Part shown: positions 1-12,093 of the stretch, piece by piece
How the letters are laid out: the number at the start of each line of letters is the position of its first letter
Numbering within the stretch: the first letter of the stretch is position 1
Source of the DNA: Lingula anatina
Lineage: Eukaryota > Brachiopoda > Lingulata > Lingulida > Lingulidae
Assembly: GCF_001039355.2 (NCBI RefSeq)
Contig: NW_019775502.1
Span: 994,945 to 1,058,944, forward strand
Direction of reading: 5' to 3'
DNA: 64,000 nt
Notes under the pieces: model-generated
The model's database searches: none
What the model saw: the letters and a program-made list of their open reading frames with translations, nothing else
Told to the model about the DNA's origin: nothing
Translations under genes and position numbers: made by a program

Positions 1-33
1 ATTGAACCCCATCTACCGGTACTATTATTCCTG

Positions 34-401
34 TGGCACATGGCAGCCATCTTGGAATTTCCTACTTGTTAGTTACTCACCACATACATATTATGCGGGC
101 AACAAAGATGTGGAAAAATCTCAGAAACAGACTTAATTTGACAGTCGACAACATATCTTTCTAGCTGGAATTAGTTGTGCACTTGTATTCCTTTGGCTGT
201 TTCTATGGCATATGGCGGCCATCTTGTATTTTTTCAGAAAGTCCAAGGGAACTCGTTTGCTATTTGACATATATCCATAATATGGGTAATAAGGATGTGG
301 AAAACACTGAAAAAATACTTTATTTGATAAAAATCAACATAGGTATGTATATATTTCTATAGAATTCCACAAATTGGCGGCCATTTTGGATTTTTGGACC
401 A
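34..401. repeat. Tandem repeat, about 165-bp unit
   Basis: TGGCNNATGGCGGCCATCTT-like text recurs at 34, 206 and about 370. The units also share ATTCCT, a GGGNAANAAGATGTGGAAAA motif and a poly-T context. Non-coding; a 61-codon frame at 177 is part of the repeat. Confidence 0.55.
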
Positions 402-2064
402 AACGGTAACATTTTTCCGTGGGCTATGGCTCTAATTTGATTTAGTATGTCAAAAGGTACCCACGCGCAAAATTTCATGCATTTATCCGCCGTGTCACGA
501 TTTGGCCATTTTTTTTTTTTTTTTTTTTTTTACCCTAAGCTACCGGACTAGTACAACTGCAATAGATAGCGGCTGTTACATGACCTAATACAAGGACAAA
601 GCATGACATGCCAGATTTTAATTATTTAAAAGCAATATTTTCACATTCACTTGTTATAAATATAAGGAAGAACGCAAAACCACTGTCAAATTTCAACTGG
701 GGTTTACTGAGAACATGGGAGTTGCTATCGCACACGTGTGTGTTAATGAGTCTAATTATAATTGACTCTCACTGTACTTACCGTCGACACTATCTCCTTT
801 TCTGACTATTTAGGAATCCAGTGTTCTCTTACTGCATGTTTTGAGCTTGTCTTAAACTGACCTTTTGTGTGGAGTTTCAACTGCAAGCAAGGAGTGAGGC
901 TTTCAATCGAGATTTGGACTACCACTTGCTCGGTGTTCGCCTAGGTGTACGGGGTGTACGAAAGGTAACCAGATTCTCATGTACACAATGTACCTGAGTT
1001 TTTTTGTTTTTTTTGACATTTAAAAAAATGTAGAACGCATCTAGATCAAAGTATTACGGCGGATGATAATTAAGTAAAGTTTGTCGAAACCAGGGATGTT
1101 TACCATAGGCATATTTTAGTCTGTTTGCAATTTCTCTCACTGAAAACTCTAATGCCGACCAAGTTAATAAAAAATGAATAAATGAATAAATAAATAAATA
1201 AAAAAATTAAAAAAAAAAAACGCCACCTACTTTAATCTACACTTTACCTTTCTAATAATAATAATAACAATAATACTAAAAATTATTATTAAGAAACAAG
1301 AAACAATTAAAGGATTACAAACATGCGTCTCTGCACCTTACCCCGTTTAAGTGTCGCGGAACATGTACATGTACATCCTTGGAGATATCGTGGTCTGGCA
1401 ACCGTAGATAGCGCGGAAAACAGTCCAAAGCCTTGGACGGGAATTGGGGGGCGGTTACCCATAAAACGTAGAGTGGATAGTAAATAAATAGTAAAATAAT
1501 TGAGAAAAAAAATACAGAATAAACGATAAGATTTTTGCTCTGGCTGACAGAGTCGGGATACCAAGAAGAATTTGGGAACAAGTACGGCGTAAGTTCATCC
1601 TCCATATCCCAAACCCTGATAATCAGTGTGGAATAAGAACTGATAATATCTGGGTCTCAGAACATGCCCCAACCCAACGACCTTCATTGAGATGGTACAT
1701 GTACAGTGGGGTACGGGGAAATTATAAAAAGTGGGACTCCCAACCCCATTAACTAATATGGTTCAGATTCCACCTACTGCCTTCATTTGTTCATTTTCAT
1801 TTCACCAAGCCACACATCAGATATACTAGTATATAATCTTACTACATGTACGCGGTGCTGCGTCATTCAATTATGAAGACTGTCGAAATAAGAGGGGTCA
1901 TGTTTGAACAAGACAGATACATATTTTCAGGCGATGTTTTGAAGATCGTATACAGGTGTTGCGCTCACACATGGTTGACTTCATTGCGTTATTGTGTTAG
2001 ATGCGAACGTGCGCTATAAAAGTACTTCATGAATTAGATCATGTTTTTTTTAAAGCTGGAACGA
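402..2064. other. No gene seen
   Basis: AT-rich sequence with a 21-base poly-T near 511 and A-rich runs near 1160-1220. Open frames at 1307-1605 show no domain features. Confidence 0.6.
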
Positions 2065-2232
2065 CAGGCCCGTAGCCAGCAATTTCAAAAGGGGGGTTCT
2101 TTTTCTGAAAAAGTGGACCTTTTCCCATAAAAACTTGATGTACCTTGATCAAATTGTAATCAGAGTGGACCTTTTCCCAGCAAAAGGGGCGGTTCTTTCG
2201 AACCCCTCGAACCCCCCCTGGCTACGGGCCTG
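2065..2232. mobile_element. 168-bp MITE with target duplication
   Basis: CAGGCCCGTAGCCAG at the left and CTGGCTACGGGCCTG at the right are perfect inverted repeats. The flanks share AACGA (left GGAACGA, right AACGATA). Non-coding, with internal direct repeats of GTGGACCTTTTCCCA. Confidence 0.8.
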
Positions 2233-3377
2233 AACGATATTGCTGTTGTGATGTATAGCGAACTGTAGATGTACTTTTTCACACAGCTTGGAACCGATTT
2301 CACGTTTATACTAAGAATCGTCATATTTCATTTTCAACGACATACGATTTTTCTGCATTTCAATTGTATACATGTATTAGCTTTTACATGTATAAAATCA
2401 ACATATACTAGTTGGAACTTGATAAACAGTACAACAAATTAACTGTAATTATTATAAGCCAGATCGATCTATTTAATACAGAACATATAAATTTAATCAA
2501 ATATCTTTCCAGAAAGTTCTTGTGGGAAAATCCATCAATAACAAATCTTTTTTATTATTTATGAGGAGTATACATGTACATCAGGGTATGAATTTAAAAT
2601 GAAACATCAAATATTTGGTAAAAGAATCTTATCATTAACAGAATCACAAGATCTTTTTTATCACTTAAGTCCTATTTCCAAGCTTAAAACTCGCTTTCAA
2701 AGTTTGTAATAATGCATTGTGTTCTCAAAAGTCTGAATAAATATGAATCCGTATTTAACAGTGTATATTAATTAAATCTAAAAATCTGAATACACTAGGC
2801 AAAGATGATTTGTCTCTAAAACTGATTTTTTTTCATTAAGTCAACCTACATCTACTAGTATATATATCATTTTTCAGAAAAAAAAGTGATTCAATTCAAT
2901 ATGCAGTGAACCAGCACATAACATATAATACAATACCAGAGTACAGTATTAAAGTCCTGAAATAACTGTATTATCTGGCCCAAGGTAAACAGAAAATAAT
3001 AAAGCAAAAATCACTTGATTACAGTCACTGGCAAAAATTAGATCTTCAATCTATCAAATAAAATGAAATAAAATAAAATACTACCCAGAAGTATGCTATC
3101 TGGTACACAAGTACGTATTGCCATTGATAATAGTACCTTTTTTAATATAATCTTTCACAACATTTAATCACTGGTATTATTAATTGTAACAATAACAATG
3201 AAATAAACAATCAAATGAAAGAATGAATCCATCCGGCAATCAACCAATAAATATCTCTCAAAAATTTACAATCAGCAAAAAATGTAAGTGTTCAGGTCCA
3301 GTGTTTTGAATCTCATTTTGTCATCAGAGTTACAGGTAGATGCAAAACCAAAGTTCAGCAGGTAATAAGTGACCTTG
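2233..3377. other. 3' flank of the serpin
   Basis: Probably includes the serpin 3' untranslated region. On the minus strand an AATAAA-type signal lies near 2550, which would give a 3' UTR of about 0.8 kb. Nothing else is recognised. Confidence 0.4.
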
Positions 3378-5297
3378 CTACAGTTCATCCTTCACTGCAG
3401 GACCAGCAGGCATCTGTAACCTGCCCATAAACAACACAGCGCCCGATTTATTATCACGGATGAAAAACAAAAATGGGTGATCAGCAACAAAGGTTATGTT
3501 CCTTGGCCTTGCACTTCGCAACATGACTACTGCTGCTGTTGCTGCCGCCGCCTCTGTTCCTTCCTCGTTGACATCAATGAAAGCCTTATGATGCACCTGG
3601 GATAAAAACAACATTCTGGTACCATCCATTCCAGATAAATCAGCCACGCCTTCTGTGAACAAATCTGGCATTCCCATCTGGGACAGCTTTTCATGGAGGC
3701 GATACTCTTCTGTGAGCTTAAACTTGGGCAATTTTACCATTACCGTTTCTGGAAAGAGATCTCTGGTGGTGGTCTCTAGCAGGCTCGAAGTCATCTTGGA
3801 TTCCAAGTCTTTCAGACCATCGATCTTGTCTGGGAGATAAATCAGCATGCTCAAGTCCTTTCCGACATATGGAATCTCTAGGATTTGACACTCTAGTTCC
3901 TCGCTATATCCAAGTGGAAATTTACTTTTTTGGTACATCACGTCAACTTGTATCTTATTTGTTGAGGTCAGCTGGAATGGTGCTTTCTGAGTTTGCTTTG
4001 GATCAAATTGACTGGCCCAGTTTCCCTTGAAATAAACTGCATTGACAAGCACCATGGCAACCAAAGAATTTATAGCGCCCTCTGGTAGCAGGTTTTTTAT
4101 TTTCTCAGCTGTCTGCTCTTCCACCCACTGGTTGATTTCGAGACGTGCCTCTTCTGGTTTAGTAGCAAAATCCTTCTCTTCTAGTTCAGCCCCATAGAAA
4201 GATCTCGTCAGTGCCAGATAGTCCTGCAGGAAATTATATCCTTTCCGGGCATACAGCTTGTTGGCACACTCTAAGGTATAATTATCTTTCTTTCCAAACA
4301 ACACTGAATTTAGGGTTTGAAAGGAGGCGTGAAGATCTTCCCCACTGTATTTGCCAAAGCGTAAGACTCTGTCCATTTGGAATTTGGTCTCATTACGACT
4401 GCCAGCATAAGTCATCGCCATGGCGCTAAGGATGCTGAAAGGTGATATAAAGATATTTGCATTGCTGGGAGCACCCTTAGAAAGCAGCTGATAAATGTCT
4501 GTTGCAAATTCATTGTTTATTCCAGCCAGAATGGAGAAGTCCGTGGATGGATCTTGTTGTTGTTGTGTTGCCATGGTTTTGTCTTGTCCTGTGTCTTTGG
4601 CTGCCCCCTGTTGGAGAATTCCCAGCTGGAATGTTAAGATAACTGAAATGAAAGAAAATATCATGCAAACAATTAAGTCAAAATTATTCCTTTTAAGATA
4701 AGTGAAAAAAAGTTTAATTATGTGTTGTTCATTTTAAACAAAATGTAAAATTAATAACCCTTATTCAGCATAAAACGTAGTGCTAGTGCTGTTTCTACTG
4801 TTATATGTGCCGAGAAAGTGAAACAACGGATATAGATTATAACCACCCTATTCTAACATACAATGATATGCATCATATGTAAAAAAATAGTTACAGGGTA
4901 AACACAATAGGTCACAATGCTAAGAGTAAGACCGCTGGGATAATTAAGTGAAGTAAGTTAAGTTGGCCTTGTTAGTAGTGATGATCGAGTGATAGCCTAA
5001 ATTGGTACATGAATTTTCTTACACTTTTTAAATACAGGTACGGTACTACTTGTAACTACTAGTGGGACCCATGAATCTACCGTTAACATGCACAGGTTCG
5101 TGCACATGTGCTGGTGAAATACGCACACTGCGCCAGTAGTTTGATGATTTAAAACGTTTACACTGTACATGTACTGTATAGTAAATGCACGATGAGTGAC
5201 AGAAAACATTCGAACGGTTGTTTAATTCGCATTCCAAGTGATTTTGCCATGCCACATGCTAAAATGTACTCTTACCCACTAACTTGACCACAATCAT
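3378..5297 (-). CDS. Serpin, secretory/ER-retained (KDEL), two exons, 428 aa
   Basis: Serine-protease-inhibitor fold protein. Coding exon 1 is 5276..5297 (MIVVKLV plus one base), the intron is 4643..5275 (donor GTAAGA, acceptor TTTCATTTCAG, phase 1) and exon 2 is 3378..4642 with the stop. The join gives a signal peptide starting MIVVKLVVILTFQLG and ending near QQGAA. The serpin core follows, with NAVYFKGNW and ADHPFLFFIRD. The reactive loop has an inhibitory-type hinge (EEGTEAAAAT, P17-P8), then AAVVMLR with P1 Arg383 and P1' Ser384. The P1-to-TF spacing equals that of antithrombin. The C-terminus is KDEL, the ER-retrieval signal. I infer an inhibitor of Arg-specific, trypsin- or convertase-like proteases in the early secretory pathway. 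RSAR also fits a minimal RXXR pattern. A start at 4664 (MIFSF) in the unspliced intron is an in-frame alternative. The family call is near certain; exon 1 is slightly less so. Confidence 0.93.
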
Positions 5298-6334
5298 AGT
5301 TATATATTCTCCATATGTGAAACACTTGACCGCTGTTGTACTACTTACTGATTAGAAAATAACACTGACGTGTTCCTGCGCCTTTGGCTTTTTCTTGAAC
5401 CCGGAAATCGAACATACGACTAATAGAGTTTATCGATGGCAAGTTATTATTCATTGCTAAAAACGAAAGAAATTGCGGTTGTTGCGATTGTTCTTTTGCA
5501 CATCCAGGCCGGGCTATTACTTGTGGCGAAGAAGATAACCACAATTTCACAAGTCTCTACATCAAAAAAAAAAAAAAAAAAAAAAAATCAAATTGCAAGT
5601 TTTCATAGTGGGTGTTTAGAAAATTGCATCTTTTTTATGTCTTTGGATAAAAAGATAGAACCTGAGAAATCAAGAACCTGGAAGAGGTCTACTGTACCTA
5701 TATTTTATGTGGAGTAGGCCTACCGGTGGGCCCTATGCCTATAGGCCTATATATACATGTATGTATACACGTAGGCCTACGTGCACCTGTACGGGTAGAT
5801 ACATCTAGGCAAGGCGCGCACGAGTATTTTCTGTTCATTTCCAGCTGAAAACAAAATTCATCAAACTGTGTGGAAAAGATGAAGAACATGTATTTTTTTC
5901 TTTTTTCAGACATAAATAGGCCTATGCGATGATAGCATATGGGTCTATCTTTAAATCGTATTTAGGCCAACTGCGGTTTTAATAGCAAACTTTGATTTAT
6001 ATAGGCCTATACTGTAAACCACACGTACCTATTGTATATAAATATAGGTCTAGTCATAACTATCGTAGGCCTACGCATGATTCAAAGATATGGACTTAAA
6101 TTATAGAAACAGAAATGAGGTCGAGTTAAGGACAGTAGGCTAGGCCACAACAAAACAGTTCTTAAAGGACCCGCGCTTTCCCTGCATCGCGTCCAAGTCA
6201 CACTATAAAAATAAATGGATGAATAATAATAATAATAATAATAATAGTAATAAAATAGTGCTAGGCCTACAACACCCACATGTGTTTATATGTTGTTAAA
6301 ATCTAGCGGGCTAATCTGATTGAAAATATTAACC
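5298..6334. other. Serpin upstream region
   Basis: Holds the presumed serpin promoter, a poly-A run near 5563-5587, and seven or so TAGGCCTA-like palindromes between 5715 and 6270. No coding sequence is supported. Confidence 0.5.
5366..5372 (-). promoter_or_regulatory. UPRE-like core upstream of the serpin
   Basis: TGACGTG, read here on the plus strand, lies about 70 bp upstream of the proposed serpin start codon. It matches the core of unfolded-protein-response elements bound by XBP1/ATF6. A KDEL-bearing ER serpin would be a natural target, but a 7-base match arises easily by chance and the transcription start is unknown. Confidence 0.2.
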
Positions 6335-7204
6335 TTAAGGCCACACTTTTTTATTTTTATGGATGACATCCTGCGCGCGCACCGATTTTCGCCCGTTCTC
6401 CCCCCCCCAAAAAAAAAATCCCCCCCCCCCAGCCCCCAACGAAGTCGGTTGTCGCAAACGTCGTTATTGAATTTGCCAGGAAATGAGCTTTCTGCGCATG
6501 CGTGTTATCGCCACGTGGAAATGCAGCCGCTTTGCCGTCAAATTCATCTCTAGGATTACTTTCAAATTACACAACAATAAAAGTCATAAAGAGAACGGGC
6601 GCCGTCGTTTTGGATTGGTATGCCATTGATATTGGGCATGGAGATATCACCTTTTTTACAATTGTGCGAAAGGCTGGCGGCAGCCAGCAATTATCGCCCG
6701 AAAAATTTCTGTGACATTCTGTACAAAGCAGCACATACCAAGTTTTCTCTAGCGAAAAAAGGGTCGACAAGGGCGTCGAGGTATTCGGTGGGCTGAAGGT
6801 CGGACAGGCCACCTGACAGTTTGGCTGCTTCGTGTGAGTTGAAGTAGACAAAATGTCATCGTCCGAAATGACCTTTAATAGATTTGGTAGTATTAAGCAT
6901 ATCTTTGCATCGTTTTTTAAACATTTCTGTGAAGTGTTCAAAATGCTTTAATATTCTGAGAATACAAATAAAGACACACTGTTTGATTGATATTTGTTTT
7001 ATTGATTGCTATACCAACTAAATGCATGAAATAACCTTAAATAGATTTGGTAATATGAAGTGTAGCTATTCATGACTTTTTTTTTACATTTCTACGAAGT
7101 ATTCACAATGCTTTAATATTTTGAGAGCATGGATAAAGACATATTGACAGATTTTGGGGTACCCAGAGGATGTCATCCATAAAAATAAAAAAGTGTGGCC
7201 TAAA
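6335..7204. mobile_element. Inverted-repeat element, 0.87 kb
   Basis: Ends read TTAAGGCCACACTTTTTTAT and, inverted, TTTAGGCCACACTTTTTTAT, and the match runs on through TTTTATGGATGACATCCT (nearly 40 bp). Inside, a segment of about 130 bp is tandemly repeated (6868-6990 and 7026-7145, sharing AATAGATTTGGTA and CAAAATGCTTTAATATT-like text). No transposase frame; a 124-codon minus frame inside has no recognisable features. Confidence 0.7.
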
Positions 7205-7884
7205 TTGAAAAAAAAAATGAAATAAAGAACAAGAACAGATTGGGATGTAATCACATGTCCACGTGTAATGTATGTTTGTGTGTATAAACGTTGTCGTGCG
7301 TGTGTATATTTTTCTCTGTGCGTGCGTGTGTGCGTACATGTGTGTGCATGTGTGACAGTGCGTCCGTATGCGTGTGCGTGCGATAGCACGATATCTTTTA
7401 AAATACCTCACGTGCACTTAATACAAATTAATACAAACAAGAAAATCAAAAACTTGCCCCCGCGGTTTTACTGCCCCCTAGGACTGCATTTTTTATTATG
7501 TGGACTTTTTTCTCACTGTGCAGAGAATAACCGTGGCACTGATACAGAGGGTATGGTACGTTTTACAAGTGCTGCGATTCAGGCTCGCAAACAAACCCCC
7601 TTGTGTGCATTGTAAACTGCACTTGTACATAACCACTATCGGGTCATCTGAAGGTATAAGATAACCGAGGCCGCAGTAATGACAGGGCGACGCAGTCACA
7701 TTTTTTTTACCTGTCAGGTGATAGTGAAAATATGCAGGATTGCTGCAGAGGTCACCATTCTTCCCCAGGTGAAACTCTATATCTGTTTTGTTACTATTTT
7801 GAACAGCGGCTATTGAGGCTACAAATTCCGGCCTTGATCTGTAGCGTGAAGGGATACAGTAAAAATGGAATGTGTTCACCTTGA

Positions 7885-8050
7885 ATAACACTATGTGCGT
7901 GTGTGTGTGTGTGCGTGCGTGTGTGTACATGTGTCTGCGCTTGCATTCCTGCTTACTTTCTTGGTTGCTTGCTTGCTTGAGAGAGAGAAAGAGAGAGAGA
8001 GAAAAAAAGAGGGGGGAGAGAGAGAGATGGGGGGGGAGAGAGAGATAACA
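7885..8050. repeat. GT- then GA-rich low-complexity tract
   Basis: GTGTGTGTGTGCGTGCGTG is followed by GAGAGAGAAAGAGAG with poly-G interruptions. Frames across it are compositional artefacts. Confidence 0.85.
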
Positions 8051-9604
8051 CGAAGAAAAGTAAAAATAAATACCTAACACCTCGTACACCAAATGATATT
8101 AAACTAGTTTCAATGATCTATTATCACCATCGGTAGCTCGAGTATACAGAACTGTTACGAACAGTAACACACAGGGCGGGGTGTCGTTCATGATCTCACC
8201 TCTGTCACTGTCTGTGTTCTCATCATCAAAAGAGTAAATTAATAGCCGCGTTGTTAATGACAAGCTCAGCCAAGGTTAAAAAGATGTCAGGCAATCTTCA
8301 CGTAACTATATTTCGTTTTCGCTGTATATCCCCCACCTGTCTAGCTGCAGGAGAAATAAAGAAATAATTGATATGATGAAGGGATTTCTCCGCCTTTTTA
8401 TAAGATTTTACATTCACGGAAAGGGTTTGATTAATTCTATTCCAATTTGCTCAATATGACATTATATGTGTTTGTGAGGGGGGGGGGGGGGAGAGGGAGG
8501 TACATCCGAAGCTTAAAGGGGCGGGGCGCAGGGTGTGTGTAGCATGTGCCCGCAGTTACTCCTTCTGGGTCTACCGTAGATATTGCAAATGTTTGACTAA
8601 AAACGTACATAGGATATGGAATTATGAGCTGCTTTACAATGAGAGGCGGTCACAGGTCGTGAGATTAAGTAGTTCTATTGGGCGTTTTACAGTTGCAGCC
8701 TTGCAGGCAATTTTTCTGCATTAACCTTAATAAGGTAATGGACGACAAATGTTTTAACAGGGAATATCTATGAGAAATTGACTCATTCTGGCGTTTCGGT
8801 GTTTAAGATTTTGTTCGTGCAAGTTTATAGTTTGAAAAGTACAAATGTACAAACAATCACAAAACCAGGAGACGTTTATTTCGAAAATGCTTCATATTTG
8901 CGACGTATACCCTTTTGCTATAGTGGGGCTAATATTTGTGACTAAGGATATTTGAACTAAGTTAAAATTAGGGTCAATTGTTCTTCGTCACGCATCAGAA
9001 CTCGAGTCGGTTTAAACGAGTTGATTAGAGAATTAAATAGCTGTATTTCAAGTTAGAGAAGAGCATTTTATCACCAGCCCAGGTGACTTGCTTCACACGG
9101 CACTCTAAGTAAAGGAAGTTCAAGATAAATGTATTCAATTGTCCACTTTTATTAAGTAAATACTCGGACGAGACATTGGGTACATGTATATCTTTTTTTG
9201 GTCATTAAAAATCAATTTTTCATTTAATTGTAATAGTATGAACTTTTTTTTATCGTGCTTCAAAGTAGGCTAAAATTTTGGTCAAAAAGTTAAGACAAAT
9301 TATTGGACTTGACATTTTTTGGTGAAATGTTATTAGAGGTGTTCTCAGAGAGAGAATGTGCAACGTAAAGGAGTGTTTTCTGTTATGTTCTGAAAATCAA
9401 CATCAACAAGATAAGTTTTTTAGTGAAGTGGTGAACTTGGAGGTAGATATTCCTCTAATCCAGAATGTATTGAGAGGAAGTGATAGAAAGCTAGTTGCTT
9501 CTAAACGCATTTCATCTTAAAACACATGCACGCTTCAGCGCCTCAAACGTGAAGCCGTGCCGTAGCATATTTCAGCTACCTGTAGTTAATCTCTGTTTAT
9601 TCAT

Positions 9605-9633
9605 CTCTCTCTCTCTCTCTGTGTGTGTCTCTC

Positions 9634-9667
<34 letters not shown>

Positions 9668-9690
9668 GCACACACAGACGCACGCACAAT
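9605..9690. repeat. (CT)n and (CA)n compound microsatellite
   Basis: CTCTCTCTCTCTCTGTGTGT changes to CACACACA with CAGACGCACAC variants. Confidence 0.9.
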
Positions 9691-11370
9691 CACAGATATG
9701 CATGTACCGGTATATACACACAGTGGCGATGAACTAAACCACGACTGCTTAATGCTCTGGAAATAAATCACCTTTGCGTCTCTACCTCTGCTTCCTTAAC
9801 ATGTCCACAATACTCGGCCACTGTCCACTGGCCACCAAAAACCGGACGCGACACCCGATACCTGCAATTTAATTTAAAGAAGAGCCTGTATAAAATGTAA
9901 TTCCTGGGTTTAAAAGGCGCGAGATATTGGGTTGCAGTTCACAAAGTCGTTCATTTGAAATAAGCGTTTAGCAATAAACTGGCCACGTGAAAAAAGGGAC
10001 TTAAACTTTAGTCTGTCATTGGGACTACAGCAAGCGGGCCACATAGACGTGTCAAAAGGTAAGACCGGAGACTTTAACTGTAATGTAGCTGATAAATATA
10101 CTGTATTAGTTAATTGGATTAACGACTCTACAAATTAGCACATTTTTACCCTTGGCTGTATGTGACTTGGGTGTTCGCTTCGAAAATTTAAACGCAGAAG
10201 ATGACTTTTAGATGGAGAGTATATACCTTGACACAATTACAAAAATAAATCATGATCAGCCCCGTTTTAATGAAATGTACTAGATCGTTCTTCGGCTTGG
10301 GAGCAGTCGAATTTCCGCCAATCATCAAATTTAATATGAGTTTTAACTATAACAAGTAGGCGATCGTTTTTATCATCACGCCAGTCTCTTTTTTAAACTC
10401 AAAATTGACATCACAATTTGTATTGCACTTGCACAAATTATTTTCAGAATATATCATCAGTATATTACAAGATTTAATGTCTGAAAATGTCTGAATACTG
10501 GGGGGGGGTGACAAATAGCCGGGTGCTTAACGAAGTAAAACCGAAGAACTCGGCGTAAAATAAAATATACGGGAGTTTTAGATTTTTACAAACAAATTTC
10601 CCAAATCGCACTATTGAAAAAAAAACATATGATGCATGCTGTATCATTTTTGTTCGACTGCCGTTGCATAATTGAGAAATACTTGTTATACTACTCGTAC
10701 GATGTAATTTATGACAATGTGTATCAAATTGTAAAATCAGTCGATAAGAGATAGGGAGGGCGATTGTGGTTTATTGCGTAATCCTGTCCTCACGTCTATA
10801 ACTTCAAGTTGTTTTGTTATCCTTATTTCCATTTATTATTTTACATGACTATTGTTAATGTTATCTATTTATTACTGATACTTATGAATTGATTAAGTCA
10901 TTAATTATTAACTAATTTAATCAGGGTAAATTCCAAGTTTTAAGTTTACCAAACGCAATTAAATAATCGAAGCTTTCCGCCTGTTAATAAAAATCAACTA
11001 CAATAATGAATGCATAACCTGTTTATATGGCCCCAATGCGTATCTGTTACCATGACAACAAATCATAGCGAAGCCGATTCTAAAAGGCACAGGTAGGTCG
11101 TAAAAGAAGGAATCGAACAATATAGTAATACGCATTTATCATAGTCAAACAAGGTGGCTCATTGCATAGCTTTATCGTGTACACCTGAACCGTTATGTAA
11201 TAATTAAGATTCTTAAAGACGGTGTTTGTTATAATATCGCCTTACAGCATTTGCATTGTGTGTTGCCCAATTTGAAGAAAAAGGGAGTGAAGACCAGACA
11301 GATGACATTGTGAAGTATTGATTTAGTACAAACAAACGTTATATGGGTAATTGTTTGCTCAAAACAGTGG

Positions 11371-11422
<52 letters not shown>
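11371..11422. repeat. (GA)n microsatellite
   Basis: About 26 GA units without interruption. Confidence 0.95.
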
Positions 11423-11425
<3 letters not shown>

Positions 11426-12056
11426 GTCTACTTGTAAAAGCAATTTGAATTGATTTATTAAAATACAGACAATACCTTCAGTTTAAACTAAGACCTAATA
11501 TATCCGTTTATTAGATCTTAGGTTTAAATGATCGGTTTTTGGTTCCATTCGAAAAAAGCTTCGTCCCATGACAACATTAACATAAATGATGGTCAAGACG
11601 GTACTCATACAAAGACCCGACGTGGTTTTGTCTTTGAGATTTCCACCCTACAATGTATTGTTTACTGCAGTCACAATGAAGGCACATTTTCAAGTAAGAA
11701 GTCACCGCATGTCATACCGGTAGAGAAAGGAAAGAGAAAAACTCTGATAGATCCGATCATCGGGAATTTTTATAGTCTGAATCCGGAGATCGGGAGTGGT
11801 GACAGGTTTGTGATTATTAAAAAAATTGTTCAGCCATATCGTAAAATCTCCATCACTCACCCGCATCTTGCATATATGCTTGTTAAATAAACGGATTAAT
11901 TATTTGCATCGATGTGGATGAAATGACAGAAATAATAAACACGATGTTATAAATTATTAATGAGAAATACGCGTTTCTACAGCAATTTATTCATATGCAG
12001 GACGTAAAACACATATACAGTAGTAGTGGAGAATTCTGGACTAGAAATAGAAACAG

Positions 12057-12057
12057 A

Positions 12058-12091
<34 letters not shown>
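12057..12091. repeat. (AAT)n microsatellite
   Basis: About eleven AAT units. Confidence 0.95.

Positions 12092-12093
<2 letters not shown>

Noticed and set aside
7084-8092. Several 100-200 codon frames
   Set aside because: They owe their length to GT/CA and GA microsatellites (runs of His-Thr or Cys-Val codons) and show no domain or splice context.
11528-11890. 120-codon plus-strand frame
   Set aside because: No recognisable motif, no signal peptide, no splice signals and AT-driven composition; it is the longest random frame in a gene-poor stretch.
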